A stretch of 64,000 nt of DNA, taken from Cymbidium sinense. Taxonomy: Eukaryota > Streptophyta > Magnoliopsida > Asparagales > Orchidaceae. This document shows, piece after piece, positions 1 to 12,640 of this stretch; the first letter of the stretch is position 1; every line of letters starts with the position of its first letter. The stretch is taken from assembly GCA_021442155.1 (NCBI GenBank), contig CM038232.1:57753436-57817435 (forward strand). Direction: 5' to 3'. A program made the position numbers and the translations under genes. The notes beneath the pieces were generated by a model that was not told the DNA's origin, did not search any database, and saw nothing but the letters and a program-made list of their open reading frames with translations.

Positions 1-1012
1 TAGCCTAAGTTCATTCAAAACCCAATTCATATGTATGAAAGGGTGTTTTGAAATTACATAAGCTAAACCCCTTAGCTTAATTAACCTTTAATCATGAGCC
101 AAATTGCATTAGGCCATTTTCTTATTAGGTGCATTAATGTCATCTCATTGGCTCATAATTATTTGGTTAACTATGCTAAGGTGGTGAAGGTAAGGGTTGA
201 TTAAGTTACTTAATTCATAACTTAACCTAATTAATACATAAAAATAAATCTAATCATCTAAAAATTAAAAAACAATATCAAACACATGTGGGAATGGGTT
301 AGGAACAGCAAACTCATCTAACCTTTTCAAAATTAAATCAAACTTAAAACTAAACAAAAATCATATTGAAAACACTTTTATTTATTTAAAAATTTCTTAT
401 TCCATAAGAATGTCTTTAGGATTTAATTAAAGTGAATTTGTTTACATGCTTTCATTGCTTTGAGTGTTTCTCCAACATGTTAAATTTGTATGTCATGAGG
501 TTTCATGTATTCATATTTTTCAAACTCAAAATTTAAAAATGATATTGTTTACTTTATGTCAAATTTGCATGTGTTGGCTAAAGTAGAAATATGGGTGGCT
601 ATTATCACTACTAAATTCAAATTATTTTCAAAACATATAAATCAAGAATCAAATCAAAGTGTTCTATTTTAATTATAGGCTTGCATGTGAAGAATATATG
701 GATATTAGCTTTTTTTGTTTATGTTATATTTGAATGAATTTGGTGAGATGTATGGTTCATTTGAAAATGACCTAACAATTCCATATCCTATTCATCCTAT
801 GCTATCTAAGAAGGGTTACTTATATTTGCAAACATATACTGTATAAACAAAATGAATCCATTAATAAAACTTTTTCATTCTTCTTTTCCATCTCATTTCT
901 TTTATACACATGTTTGTATTTAAGGAAAGTGGTTTTTTAGTCTGGACAACCCTGAGGTTGCGAGACTTTAAGTAGCCCTAAGTAGGTCTTGTACCTTACA
1001 CCTCTGGTTAAC
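1..1012 (+). repeat. Right end of 5' LTR of Tat-like Ty3/Gypsy element 1
   Basis: This is LTR sequence in + orientation, cut by the window's left edge. Bases 1-655 match the reverse complement of 23,160-23,760: both hold the run taatcatgag followed closely by attgcattagg, and gcatgtgttggct further on. The LTR appears to end at 1012 in GGTTAACA. That is the inverted counterpart, with one mismatch, of the TGTTGACC starting the same LTR family at 15,985 and, on the minus strand, at 26,690. A primer-binding-like site follows at once. Combining these pieces gives a full LTR of roughly 3.9 kb. The boundary is inferred from terminal repeats and PBS placement, not from a full alignment. Confidence 0.7.
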
Positions 1013-1027
1013 AATGGCGCTGTACTC
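1013..1027 (+). promoter_or_regulatory. Primer-binding-site-like sequence of element 1
   Basis: TGGCGCTGT at 1014-1022 lies one base after the inferred LTR end. TGGCGC-type starts are common for primer sites in Tat/Ogre and related plant Gypsy elements, which pair with the CCA-bearing 3' end of a host tRNA. The match decays after about nine bases, as expected for an old copy. The tRNA identity cannot be fixed from this. Confidence 0.5.
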
Positions 1028-4000
1028 ACTTTTGCCTTTCTTACTTTCATGTGTGTATATGAAAAATTGGATAAAGAAACCCTTTTCTACTAAACAAAAT
1101 CATGCATATGCAACTTCCAAATTTCCTTAAATGGATTACTTAGCATGCATCATAAAGTATGTTAAATATTCTCATTTGTATGTATAGATATGCTTAGGGT
1201 CCATTCATTTGTATGTGATACATGTTCGGAAAGAAATGAAGTAATGTATGTTATTTAAATTTGGTTCTTTTTATTTAAATCTTAAAATTCCTTTCTTTTT
1301 GAATAGGTTGGTTTAGAGTTCATCTAAACTTAGGGTTAATTAAAAGATTTAATCAAAAAATTCATCTAAAGAAAATTAAAATGTGAATCTACTTTAGAAA
1401 TTACTTAAAGGAAAGAGAAGTTTATCTTCTTTCCCTCTCTTCATAACTTAGTAATTAATTTTAGATTCTCTAATGAAATGAAATCAACTTAAATGAAACC
1501 CTCTAAGTGGAACATGTTTTCACACATAAAGCTATAGCTAAGCATACTAAACAAACCTTCAAAACACACACATTAGCCTAAGTCCCCACTTCTAGCTTTA
1601 GGTTAGGTCGATGTATGGTTTGATGTTTTATTTTATTTTATGATATATATTTTAGACTGGATGTTAGGATGTATGCTCATATAATGAATGATAGGTCGTT
1701 CTTAGTCTAATCATTATTTTCTGCAGGAGATTGTGCTTAAGGGGCGCTATCATAAATAAAAAAATAAAAAAAATACTTTTGCCTGCAGGTGCTTTATACC
1801 CCTAAGCATAATCCAATAGGCTAGGTGAACTTAGTCTCCCATGTGTGGAGTGATAAGTCTAATATACATGCTTGGGATTTGTGTGATTTGTTTTGGCTAA
1901 CCTTTATTTTACACGTGTTAGTTAGATTTCCACTCTTTTCCTTTTCATGTAAATTTATGCAATTAGGATTTTGGAATGATTGTTAGATTAAGCATTGGTC
2001 AAGATCTTATCTTATGCACCATATGAAAGCCCTAGCATCTACCTTCCAACCATCCAAAAGAAGGAACTAAAAGAAGAAAAAGAAGAAGAAGAAGAAGAAA
2101 AGAAGAAAGAAGAAAGAAAGAAGCTTGAAGACCCTATAAAATAAATTCCTTAATTATAATTTAATTCATTTATAATCTAGGTTGTACAGAGCTCACATTT
2201 GATATGTAGGTACCACAACTTTTACTCTGATCTTATACGATTGATTGATGATTTATTTAGCTTTTGCATTAAGTTGCATGCTTTTCCTAGTTTCTTCCTT
2301 ACTTTATGCATGGCCTGGATGTGGATTAGGCTCTTTAGGGAAAAATAAATTTTTTACCCAACTTAACAACCCAAATTAAAAATAAAGAACTCATAACCTC
2401 ACCTAAAGATTAAGTTTAAAATCAAGAAAAAAGAATTAGCAACCCCTTAGCTAGATGAGTATTTCTTTTACAACATCATGCACAACTGCATTTTATTTCA
2501 CTCTTGATTGGAGGGTTTTCACCTTTGCTAAAGAAACTTGGCTTGACCTTTGAGAGCCATGTAGAAACTCACCTCCTCCTGATTTTGGCCAATAACCTTA
2601 TTTCTCATGCATTAGTCATATGAATCCCAAAATAAAATAAAATAAAATCTAAATTACATTAGATTTAGGTCATTTGAAACATGCCCTTTACATGATCTAG
2701 TCTCTTTAGGGAGTGAGTTTAAGGGCTTAAGTCTCTTTCAAAATAAATAATAGCATAGCTATCTTGCATAAGCATAAAGACTTGCCTACATGGATTTAAA
2801 ATTATAAGAGGAGTTAATTGGCGGCCACCCCCAGGCGGTTGTAAGTACAAGCTATCGGGTGGTTTGTCCTCTCTTATGGAGCCAAACCAAATACCCATTT
2901 TTCACCTTAGATTTAGGTTGTGCTTTTGGCCCTCGCTAAAGCTCCCAAGATTTGTGTTCTTAGGTCGCTTCTCTCTTTTGTGGGCCATAAGCTTAAATCC
3001 TCACCTCTTAGGAATTTCCTTAATCTTGGGTTAAGGAATCATAAGTCATAAATTTCTAATAAAAAACACAGCTTAAACAAACTAAATCAATTTCAAAAAT
3101 GTAAAGCCCAACTATAAGATAGTTTGAGATGCTCGCTAGGTTTCCTAGCATCATGGACATCTCTTATTTATCTTCCACTTTGGCTTCGATAATAACTCCC
3201 TCTTTGATCAATCCCATTTAATCTTTCAAAAATAAACCATTCAATTGATAGTCTCCTTTCCTATTGAAATTTGTGAAGATAATGATCATTTACCTTAATC
3301 GAGAGTTTTCCTAAGGAATCTCCATTCCTTAGGATTTAATTAACTATGAGGGCTTGCCCCTATAGAGAACTTAACAAACCCAATTTAAAATAAACCTTGC
3401 TTTACTTTTCCATATAAATTAGGGGAAGAATCTCTGGTACATATGCAGACCCACCGTCCTTAGGAGTCTTTATTGAGGTGATTAGGTCCATTAAAGGGTA
3501 GTGCCTTCTATCTTTCGAGATAGTACACTATTTGATGATGTACCCACATAATAAGCACATGGTCTCATCCATCATAGATGAATTTACATATGCTTGCTCT
3601 CTTCCATTTCATTCTCCCAATGATATATTCCCTCCTTTCCATCTAATGATTCATCCAAGAGCTACAATATTTTCTTTCCATTTTGGTTGACAAATGTCTT
3701 AAACCAAATGAAAAGATCTAAATCAAAAAGAAAACATTAAAAGACTTCCTCTTTATCTTTTTCATGAAGGAAAGGTTTATCCTAAAATAATAAAAATAAA
3801 ATAAATTTTCCATAAAGAACTATTCAAAATGCACTTAATAAAATATTTTCCACAAACTTTTATCACCCTCATTTGACAGTTCTCATAATTGTTACATGTA
3901 GGGACTTTGAAAATAAAACTAACAACATTTTCCAAAAGCACAAATGAACATCTTCTTTCAAATCACTTTTATGAAGATTTCTTTTTAAAATAAACAATTA

Positions 4001-4050
4001 TCTTTCCAAAAAATCACAAAAATAAAGTTTCCAAGAACACACATGAAACT
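1028..4050 (+). other. Long untranslated leader of element 1, no gene recognised
   Basis: This is AT-rich sequence with frequent stops in all frames between the PBS and the hairpin array. It includes a purine-rich simple repeat at 2,067-2,123. Long leaders between LTR and gag are known for Tat/Ogre-lineage elements, some of which carry an extra ORF there. None is visible here. Confidence 0.5.
2067..2123 (+). repeat. GAA-rich microsatellite
   Basis: This is an imperfect (GAA)n/(GAAA)n purine tract inside the element 1 leader. Confidence 0.9.
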
Positions 4051-4054
4051 TCCT

Positions 4055-5824
4055 ATTCAATGCAGTCACACTTATTGAATGAAAGTTTCATTTGTAAATA
4101 GAATTAAACTTTTCAAAAGCACATATGAACATCCTCATTTAATATACTCAAATTTATTAAATGAAGATTTCATCCCCAATTAAAAGATAAATATCATTTG
4201 GGAATTCCCACTTAAACATATCTCACGTATGATTAAGTTAGAATTCCTCTCTTTCAAAAAGCAATAATCACACACAAAATAAAAATCTCGCATTTCAAAA
4301 ACAAGATTGATCTCCATTTTACATATCTAATTTTGTTGAATGGAAATCCTCTTTTCAAAAATTAAAACTTAAATAATCATATTTTCAAAATTTTTTAAAC
4401 ACATTTGGAACTGCACTTAATATACCCAAATTTGTTAAGTGAAGTTTCCAAATCCAAAATCTAATTTTTTTTTTCAAAATATATTTGGAACTTCATTTAA
4501 CATACCCAAATTTGTTAAATAACATATACAAGTCCAAAATCTAAAAATTTTCTAAACACATTTGGAACTTCACTTAACATACCCAAATTTGTTAAGTGAA
4601 GTCTCAAAAAAAAAAAAATTTTAAAACACATTTTGGAACTTCATTTAGCATACCAAATTTGCTAAGTGAAGTCTCCAAATCCAAAATCCAAAAATTTCAA
4701 AACATTTGGAACTTCATTTATAAAAAGTTTCCAACCAAAACCAAACATTTTCAAGCACATCTTTGAACTTCACCTAGCATACTTAAATTTGCTAAGTGAA
4801 AGTCTCCAAAGTAAAACTAAAATCAAACACCTTTGAACTTCTTTCCTTAGCATACCAAATTTGCTAAGGAGAAGTTTCCATTTTCAAAACCAAAACAAAT
4901 CAAAAATTCTGAATACATCTTTTGGAATTTTACTTAACATACTCAAATTTGTTAAGTGAAATTTCCATTTCACAAAACCAAATGGGACTTCATCTTTAAC
5001 ATACCAAATATGTTAAAGTTAAGTCTCCACTTTCAAAACAAATCAAAACACAAATGAAACACTTAGGATTCCCTTGGCATACCAAATTTGTTAAGGATCT
5101 TACCTTTCCAAAAATCAAAACATCAAAACAAAAATGAAACACTTAGGATTTCCTTAGCATACCCAAATTTGCTAAGGATCCTTTTCATATATCACAAATC
5201 AAAACAAAATGAAACACTTAGCATTTCTTTGATCTCCACCAAAATCAAAACACAAATGAAACACTTAGGATTTCCTTAGCATACCTAAATTTGCTAAGGA
5301 TCCTTCATTTTTCAAAAATCAAAACATCAAGATAAAAATGAAACACTTAAGATTTCCTTAGCATACTTAAATTTGCTAAGGATCCTATTTTCAAAAATCA
5401 AACAAAATACACTTGGATTCTTCACTTAGCGTACCTAAATTTGCTAAGTAAGAAATCCAAATTTTCCAAAATCAAAACAAAAATTCATAAAAAGAATTAA
5501 TCACTTTCTCAAACCACTTCACTTAGCATACCCAAATTTGCTAAGTAAGTGAAATTCTAAAACAATTAAAGAAAAACAAAATTAATTTGACCCTTACTTT
5601 AATATACCCAAATTTGTTAAAGGAAAGGGTCCTCAAATCAAAAATTTAAATTCAAACAAACATGAACCTATGGAAGCATCCTTATCAAAATATTTAAATC
5701 CATATTTCAACATACCTAAATTTGTTGAAGTTGGATTCATATTCAAAATTCCTCTTTCAATCAATCTTCTCAAATCCATTTGAACCCCACTTAACACTTC
5801 CAAGTTGTTGGATGTGGGTTCAAA
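4055..5824 (+). repeat. Array of about 20 covarying hairpin units in the element 1 leader
   Basis: Units recur every 70-125 bp. Each is an inverted repeat with arms of 8-16 bp around a near-constant loop ATACC(C)AAATTT. The clearest is 4,567-4,602: left arm ACTTCACTTAAC, 12-nt loop, right arm GTTAAGTGAAGT, a perfect 12-bp stem. Other units have different but still matching arms: CCTTAGC with GCTAAGG at 4,835-4,877; CCCTT-CTTTAA with TTAAAG-AAGGG at 5,589-5,632; TTGAACCCCAC with GTGGGTTCAA at 5,780-5,824. The spacers are AT-rich with recurring caaaa and catttgga words. There is no coding capacity. The array ends about 1.2 kb before recognisable gag. Confidence 0.9.
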
Positions 5825-6999
5825 TTTTCAAATTCAAAATTCAAAAATCTATAAAGACAAAAATTTGATACAAACTCATTCTCATCTACTTAGAGAGTGT
5901 CTTAGCTGATATTTGGTATGGATTTTATCATATTGACCTCGATTTAATTGCATTTATGGGAACTCCCCAAATTAGTGACCACCGTGACCAAGTCGATCAT
6001 CGGATTGATTACCGACTTTGATGTCTCCTCACCGAAGAGAAAAGTGCCAATTAAGTCAAGTACCACCCTGACACGATACACCTAGTTTCTCATGCGCACT
6101 AGTGGCTGGCACCATCTCATTTGTACCTATATAAGGGTAAGGCTCGTCTCATGGCTTGCCTCCCTACATTTGAGTATGGGTCTAGCTCACACCTAATCCC
6201 AACAATGTAGGAATAAGAACGCATGGATGAGTTCCATTACACAGATCACTGGGGAGAGAGCGCTGCTCATGGATGAGTTCCCGTTGTTACTTCACCACCG
6301 TTACAAAACCAGTCCATCCTTTGATTAGATAGAGAGGATGCTAGGAAAATTCTCATCACCTCCAAGGTGCATTTTATCCATTTCCAAGAGAGGTCAGGCT
6401 GACCCATCTTATGTAGTGGAGCATACTAATGCTCAGAGTCTAGAATACAGGTTGATCTATGATCCATCATTCCTCTATGAGGTCCATACAACACATATTA
6501 CTAGCAGGGAGAGGGAGATGTTTAGTCACCCCAACTTCCGCTCTCGATTAATTTTCTACGCTACCGCATCAACCATACCGACAGATCCTTCTAACTAGAC
6601 TATCACCACAGAGGGTTCCTATGCATAGAGAGTTCTCCACCCCACCGCTTCTACCCTCATCCATCACCGCTCAGAAGCAACATCTCTTATTCCATCTAAG
6701 GCCATGAAGGCTTGTCAGGAAAGAACACCCGCTGGTGATTCGGCCTACCAAGGGATCCTACCCCTTACACTACCCATTTGGTAGGGTTGAGTTTCCCTCC
6801 GCATGACCCAGGATGGAATCATAAAGGATGTGGAGATGGTGACGCTATTATTTCAGACAATGGAACATCCTAGGATTATTACCCTCTCATAGCAAATAAG
6901 AGTGTCATGAGTAACAATCCACACAGATTGACTCTCAAGGTGTATGCCTCTAACGATAGTGATCACACCAATCAACCTAGATTATTTATACTTGCTGAG
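5825..6999 (+). other. Leader to gag transition of element 1, decayed
   Basis: This stretch is less AT-rich than the array. It holds an 86-codon open stretch at 6,338-6,598 and another from 6,907 that runs into the gag-related segment. Neither has a recognisable domain on its own. It probably holds the N-terminal part of gag or an upstream ORF, broken by stops. Confidence 0.35.
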
Positions 7000-8440
7000 A
7001 TGGATCGTTCTTTAGATGAGATAGTTGCACATTATTTTATGGAGAAGAAGGAAATCTTGGGGTATGACTGGTCTGATGAAGAGAAAGTCAATTTCGATCC
7101 TAACGAAGATAACTTGTTGGGGGGACTCAGCTGGAGTCTACATGATTGACACTAGAAGATCTCTTCTTAAGGAACAACAAGGCATGAAAGGAGATGAGGT
7201 TGATCAAGAAGACACCAAAGAATTAATCCAACACCTCTAACATCAGTTGAGGCAGAAGGATGAACAGATTGATAGAATGACACGTCAGTTACAATACTTA
7301 TTAGCACAAGTGTCAGTGCTTCAGAAACAAGCCCCTTTAGTTCATCCCATACAATCACTGAAGTTAGTGCATGTCTTGGACCCAAACTCTCCTCCCATTG
7401 AGCAAGGTAGAACTAGCCTATAGAAGGTAGTGGAAAGTACCTCCATACAAGAAAAAAGATATAATCCATGGTTGAGCATAGAAGGAAGCTTTGGCTCAAG
7501 CTGGAGGATCATCGTTCCAAAGGGTAGACCCCATCCCAGGAATTCAATGCTATCCAATATCCCAAGGCCTCCTTCAAAAGCTTGATGGTAGTGGAAACCC
7601 AAGGCAACATAGCACATTTCGTGGTTGGCAAATAGATGCTTTCTTCCTTTTGTTAGTAGCCTAGTAGTATTTGATTGGTATGTCAACTACCCAATAGTTC
7701 AATAAAGATATTTGGTGAGTTAGAGCAACTTTCATCAAGAGATTTGGAGCTTAGTAAAGTAGGTGATCTCACAATAGCTCGGTGAGTCCTTGTTGATTAT
7801 ATTCTTCGATGGCATAACCCGAGTATGAAGTGTGAACAAATGTCCAACAAAGCATTGAGATTCTCTTGAAGAATATCCATGGCCTAGTCATCTTCATGCT
7901 TAAGGGCTTCACTATCAAGACATTTGAGAAGCTAATCAACAAGGCAGCTAGTCTACAAGGAGAGGCCAAATAGTTGCCTTTTCAAGATTAGTTGCCTAAG
8001 CAGAAGCCACAGAAGGTCTATGAGAAGAAGCCAAGAGTAGTAAAAATAGTTGATAAGGGAAAGTAACCAACTAGAGATCAGTCCGAGAGATCATAACCTC
8101 TCCTCCACCTCCAGAGCACCATCGAGGTCCCTCACCTCCACCATGGCCAACACAACCATCGCCTTAGCCATACCACCAAGAAGTGGGCATCATAAAGCTA
8201 TGGTCCACCTACTCTTTTAGACAAGTTAAACAAACCATATTCTTTTAAGAGGGAGGTAATAAAAAAGATCCTTAAGAATCTTTTAAAGAAACTTGATTTT
8301 CAGCTACCCGAGCCTAGGAGGCTAGAGGAAGTAGGCAAAAGTCATGATCCAAATTTTTGCCCTTACCATCATATGCTAGGCCACATTTTGGAGGATTACT
8401 TCACATTCAAGGACTAGCTTTGAACACGCCAAGACTGGTA
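7000..8440 (+). pseudogene. Decayed gag of element 1 (Tat-like Ty3/Gypsy)
   Basis: Gag forms the retroelement particle and binds its RNA. Three segments are recognisable in shifting frames. The first, from 7,000 (MDRSLDEIVAHYF, then FDPNEDNLLG), also occurs in element 2 at 21,414. The second, 7,795-7,970, reads VDYILRWHNPSMKCE, then ILLKNIHG and FTIKTFEKLINKA, typical of the gag capsid region. The third, 8,225-8,425, reads KLNKPYSFKREV, PEPRRLEEVGKSHDPNFC and PYHHMLGHILEDYFTFKD. This last is the degenerate zinc-knuckle-like motif of this family, with Tyr where Cys is usual in related copies. Many stops and frameshifts show it is not translatable. Order and spacing fit the RT and integrase remnants downstream. 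Confidence 0.8.
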
Positions 8441-9449
8441 GTTATCCCAAAGAATACCTTATGGAACAACCTTCTAGTTCCATTAGGTAATCCTGGGATA
8501 CATGTGATCCTACCAAAACTAAAGAAGGTTGGGATATTCTCTAAAACCTCTAAGAAGATCATTCAAAATCAAGAAGCTTTCCTTACAGTGGAGTCACCTC
8601 AAACCTCCAACACCAAGGAAGGTAAGTTACAAATGCCAACTCTAGGAAAGTGAGAGCTCAGAAAAAAACATGTGTCACCTGGATAGCCCTTTAGCACACC
8701 ATCATGTCAGCCACTAGCCTATAGTGTAGTTTCCACGGACTTCTCTCCATTTCAGCTCTATTTCTTCTACTAGTAACTCTTGTATGGATAAGGCATCAAA
8801 TCCTTACCCACTCACTTTACTTGATTTCTACTTTGTCCCTCCAAACAATTCTAAGAAATTGAAGAATAAAGTTTGAATTACATCACTGATGGGTTATCTT
8901 CTATTCCTAATGATAACTCTTCAAGTCTAAATAACTATAAGATCTTCCTTGATTCGAGTTGGACTTCCTAAAACTATGGGTTCACCTCTTGAGATACACT
9001 TGGAATCATCCGACTCAAGGTCCCATAGAGAACCTCAGAGGGTGAGAACCTTCCACCTACCTTGCCAAGAGATCACCAAAGTCAACCTCCCAGAGTAGCT
9101 TCTACCTCCTAGGGCACCATAGAGGGAAACAAGTCATTGGTACAAGATCGAGAAGCCCTTCCATAAGATGCTCCACCTTGATATGCTTGTGGAAGACCAG
9201 AAGGTGGACTAATGTCCCTTTCTCATCTAAGAAAGTTGTCATCTAAGCTAAACATATATGATGCCCTTGTCTTATCCAAAGAGATGAGGAATCACTAATC
9301 AAGGACCTCTTGATCCCAAATATGCTTAGCCCATGGTTTAAAAACTTGGAGCACAACCTCTGAACAAGTTCACTTGCTAGGATTCTTACTCTGAATGCAT
9401 CGACAAACATTATGATCTAAAACCCTTGCCTATTTAAAGATTGACATCT
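8441..9449 (+). other. gag-pol linker of element 1, nothing recognised
   Basis: There are stops in all frames and no recognisable domain. By position it should hold the end of gag and the start of the protease. The catalytic DTG/DSG motif of the protease was not found. Confidence 0.4.
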
Positions 9450-9665
9450 CCACTCGAGGAGATGATGTTGAGAGGATTCAATGATGAGTTTTAGGTTTTA
9501 TAGTGTTACCTTGGAGGTGACTGGAAGACAAGCCAAGTTCTACATCATTGATTCAATACTTGCTCACTTTCTTGCTTGGTAGGCCTTGGATATATAAGAA
9601 TAAGATCATTCCATCCTCCTTCATCATGCATCAAGTTAAAAAGATGGAATTGAATACCATGAGAT
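9450..9665 (+). pseudogene. Decayed aspartic protease, C-terminal part, element 1
   Basis: The frame pieces LEVTGRQAKFYIIDS (near 9,510) and TFLLGRPWIYKNKIIPSS (9,566-9,619) match the end of the Ty3/Gypsy Tat-type protease. In that family a (Y/F)-x-x-LLGRPW(I)-x-x-x-x-x-(V/I)PS signature follows the flap region. The protease would cut the polyprotein into mature parts. The N-terminal half with the active-site Asp is not recognisable, and frameshifts separate the pieces. Confidence 0.65.
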
Positions 9666-10736
9666 GAAAAGCCATTTTCGCTAAAGAGGTTGAGATTTAT
9701 GAGGATGCACCTACTATCTTCCTCAAAACACCCTTTCTCGTGAACTTGGAAAAAATTCAAATGCAAAACCAAAAGAAAAATAAAATGAAGCCAAAGAAAA
9801 GATAAATAAAATAAATATAAAAATAAAAGTCTAAGTGAACAAGAAAGGGGAATTGAAGAAAAAATAGATTCGCAAATCACATTCTACTCATAGTTCATTC
9901 CATCATATGGACATGTGGGTAGGATGGCTCAACCTCCACCGTGCAGGTGAGAAAAGGAAAGGCGCCTAGGGAGACCCCTAGTTGGCCTTCATAGAGGTCG
10001 TGAGTACCCCTACTATTCATATAGACTTGGAATCCAGCTCGGAGGAAGTGTTTAATGTGATTAGTATACCTACCAACCCCTCTCAACAGCTTCCATTAGA
10101 GATGACTTTCAATCTATAGAAAGATGAAGACCAGGCCTCTAAGAAAAGCAAAGCATTTGAATCTAGTTTATATGAAACTGTTAGGCATCAGTTGGGAACC
10201 TTAGCTCTTACCTCCTCACATCTTAAGTTAAAAGTTAAGTCCCTAAGTCCTAGTGACATGAAGAAGAATTCTTTTGGGATCATCATCCTCAAGCCAAGTT
10301 GATGTAAAGCTTGAGGAGATACTTTAAAGAATTAATGGAATTACCTTGACTTTACTCACCTTGTGTTCAAAATCTATAGAAAGGTTTAGTTCCTCACACA
10401 TGGTCCAAGTGTCGTACTTTGAAAAGCTATGGAACAGTAGGAAGCACAATCAAGAGCAAGACTAGATTCATACAAGGTCCAATCGATGATAAGATTATGT
10501 TAGTTGTTACCATTTGAGTCCGATAGTTCTTCTCACACAACCCCAACTCTTATGAGAATATGTGTGTTTAGAAACCTTAGATGATCCGATGATCTCCAAG
10601 TCAAAGAGGCACCAGAATTTGAAGAAGAGAGATTCAACAATAATAAACTTAAAGAAATCAACCTGATAGAAGAAAATCCAACATACATCGTTGCTAAATG
10701 AAGAAGAAACCAATGACTTAGTTAGGCTATTGATTG
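9666..10736 (+). other. Protease-RT linker of element 1
   Basis: This is decayed sequence with no domain recognised. Tat-lineage polyproteins have a long variable spacer here, so its length is unremarkable. Confidence 0.4.
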
Positions 10737-11560
10737 AGTTTAAAGACTGCTTTGCATGAAGTTATGAAGAGATGCCTGGATTATCTCCTGATATAGTAGT
10801 CCACAAACTAGCAATATACCTTAATGCTACAAATATTAAGCAAGCTCCTAGACACATGCAATTAGAAGTTGAACAACAGGTCATTTTTGAAGTAAAGAAA
10901 CTGATCGATATAGGTTTCATCAGGGAAGAAAATATCCTACCGGTTAGCTGTCACCCGCTTAAGAAGAAGAATGGCCAAATTCACATTTCATCATTTTAGG
11001 ACTTAAATAAGGCATGTCCAAAGGATGAGTTTCCTCTTCCTATACTAGAATTAATGGACATTGCCTCATCTCATGTAGTCTTCTTTCATGGATGGATCAT
11101 CTATAACCAAATCAAGATGTCTCAAGATGAAAGAAAAACACTTTCAACGATAAAAATCTGTTATAAGGTCATGCCTTAAAAATGTTGGTGCTACATACCA
11201 ACGGGTCATGACTCAGATCTTCAATGAACTCATCCATCATCAAGTTGAGTACTACATTGATGATCTAGTAGTCAAGAGCAAAGAAAAGGAAGACCACTTC
11301 TTTGACTTGAGAGTAGTTTTCGAATGGTTAAGACAACATAACCTCAAAATGAATCGTGTGCATTGAGTAACTGGAAATTCGGGTTTATTGTTGGACACCG
11401 GAATAGAAATAGATCCTAAAAGATTAAAGCTATCTTAGAAATGCCACCTCCTAAGAGTTTAACTCAACTCGATCCTTTCAAGGATATGGCATATCTAATG
11501 CTTTATCTCAAACCTATCGGGAGATGCAAGCCATTCTCAGCACTTGTCAAAAGGATGCTA
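10737..11560 (+). pseudogene. Decayed reverse transcriptase of element 1
   Basis: The segment opens with FKDCFA-stop-SYEEMPGLSPDIVVH (from 10,737), the usual start of Tat-type RT, followed by QAPRHM and EVKKLIDIGFIREE. Next come LKKKNGQIHI, an internal stop, and DLNKACPKDEFPLPI. SFMDG (11,082-11,096) carries the first catalytic Asp but lies in another frame from the following YNQIKM. YIDDLVVKSKEKE (YIDD at 11,253-11,264) holds the catalytic Asp pair. KAILEMPPPKSL near 11,430 marks the connection region. Residues of the active site survive, but at least two stops and two frameshifts make it dead. Confidence 0.9.
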
Positions 11561-12020
11561 AGTCAAGTGGGATGACAAGCATGCCTTCAAGACATCAAAG
11601 AGTACTTGGTAAAGTTGTTCTAGCAGCTATAAGCCACTCATCACACACACCGATGACTCTCTCGATGCTCGGCCCAAGCCAATGATGAAGGGAAGGAGAA
11701 CACTCTCTACTACCATCATTTGATCCCCTCTAAGTCAACTATCCACCTATCGAGAAACATTTCTTAGCTTTGATCTTTGCTTCCCAAAAGCTACGACATG
11801 ACATGCTTTCTCATGAGGTGAACTTGATCTCCAAATGAATCCACTGCAATACCTCATGACACGACCAATGCTATCTGGACATTTTGCTCATTGGTCCATG
11901 ATTCTCTCATAGTTGATATCACATTTGTATCTCCAAAAAGGATAGCACTAAAATTTCTTAGCAACACACCCACTTCATCGATTCTTGCTTAGTGATGATC
12001 TCGATGAACAAATCATGAAC
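11561..12020 (+). other. RT-RNase H connection of element 1, decayed
   Basis: Short frame pieces fit the RT connection and first RNase H of Tat elements, but nothing is long enough to place a domain border. Confidence 0.35.
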
Positions 12021-12640
12021 TTAGGGAGGCGAAATCATAGATGGGAGATGTATTTTGATGGTGCTACTTTTTCTTAAAGGTGAAGCACCATGATCTATTC
12101 TCCCAGTGAAATAGTTCTTCTAACTCCAATGATGTGATGAGATTCTCATACTATCTTTCCAACCCTCCAACAATGAAGCCAGTATGAGACTTTGATTGTC
12201 AGTTAGCCATCACTAGTGTCAAGAGCATCAACATCTTTGGGGATTCTCATCATCAACCGCATTGTCCTACCATATCTCAAACCCAAGCTTTGTCATTACT
12301 ATGAGTATACCATGAAGTCAAATCTAAGTCACCATCTACAAGGTTCCTCGAGCAGAGAATGCAGTAGTAGATGCCTTGGCCAAACTTGCCAAAGAGTTGG
12401 CATGTTCAAAAGATGAGTCCATTTCAATAAGGGTCCAAAATAGACAAGTCTTATCCCTTATTGATGCTAAACTCATCGAGAGACTTTCTCTTGAAGGGGA
12501 GGTTGTCCAAAAAATGGACAAGGAGCTAGATTGGAGGACCGCTCATAATTACTTGAACACCGAAACTACCTCAAGAAAAGTCATAAGCCATGAAACAGAG
12601 CTCTCCTATGCTCTTATGATGGAACCTATACCATCAATCC
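12021..12640 (+). pseudogene. Decayed RNase H (Tat-type) of element 1
   Basis: NHRWEMYFDGATFS (12,033-12,074) matches the start of the RNase H domain found in Tat-type polyproteins, with the first catalytic Asp in YFDGA. VPRAENAVVDALAKLA (from about 12,340) matches the C-terminal helix with the last catalytic Asp in the DALA motif. It is followed by 89 open codons (12,376-12,645) that lead to the integrase linker. The middle is broken by stops and indels. The domain would degrade RNA in RNA-DNA hybrids during reverse transcription. Confidence 0.75.

Noticed and set aside
4055..5824. Regularly spaced palindromic repeats, superficially like a CRISPR array
   Set aside because: Repeats vary in sequence, spacers are AT-rich and themselves related, there are no cas genes, and the context is a plant retroelement leader.
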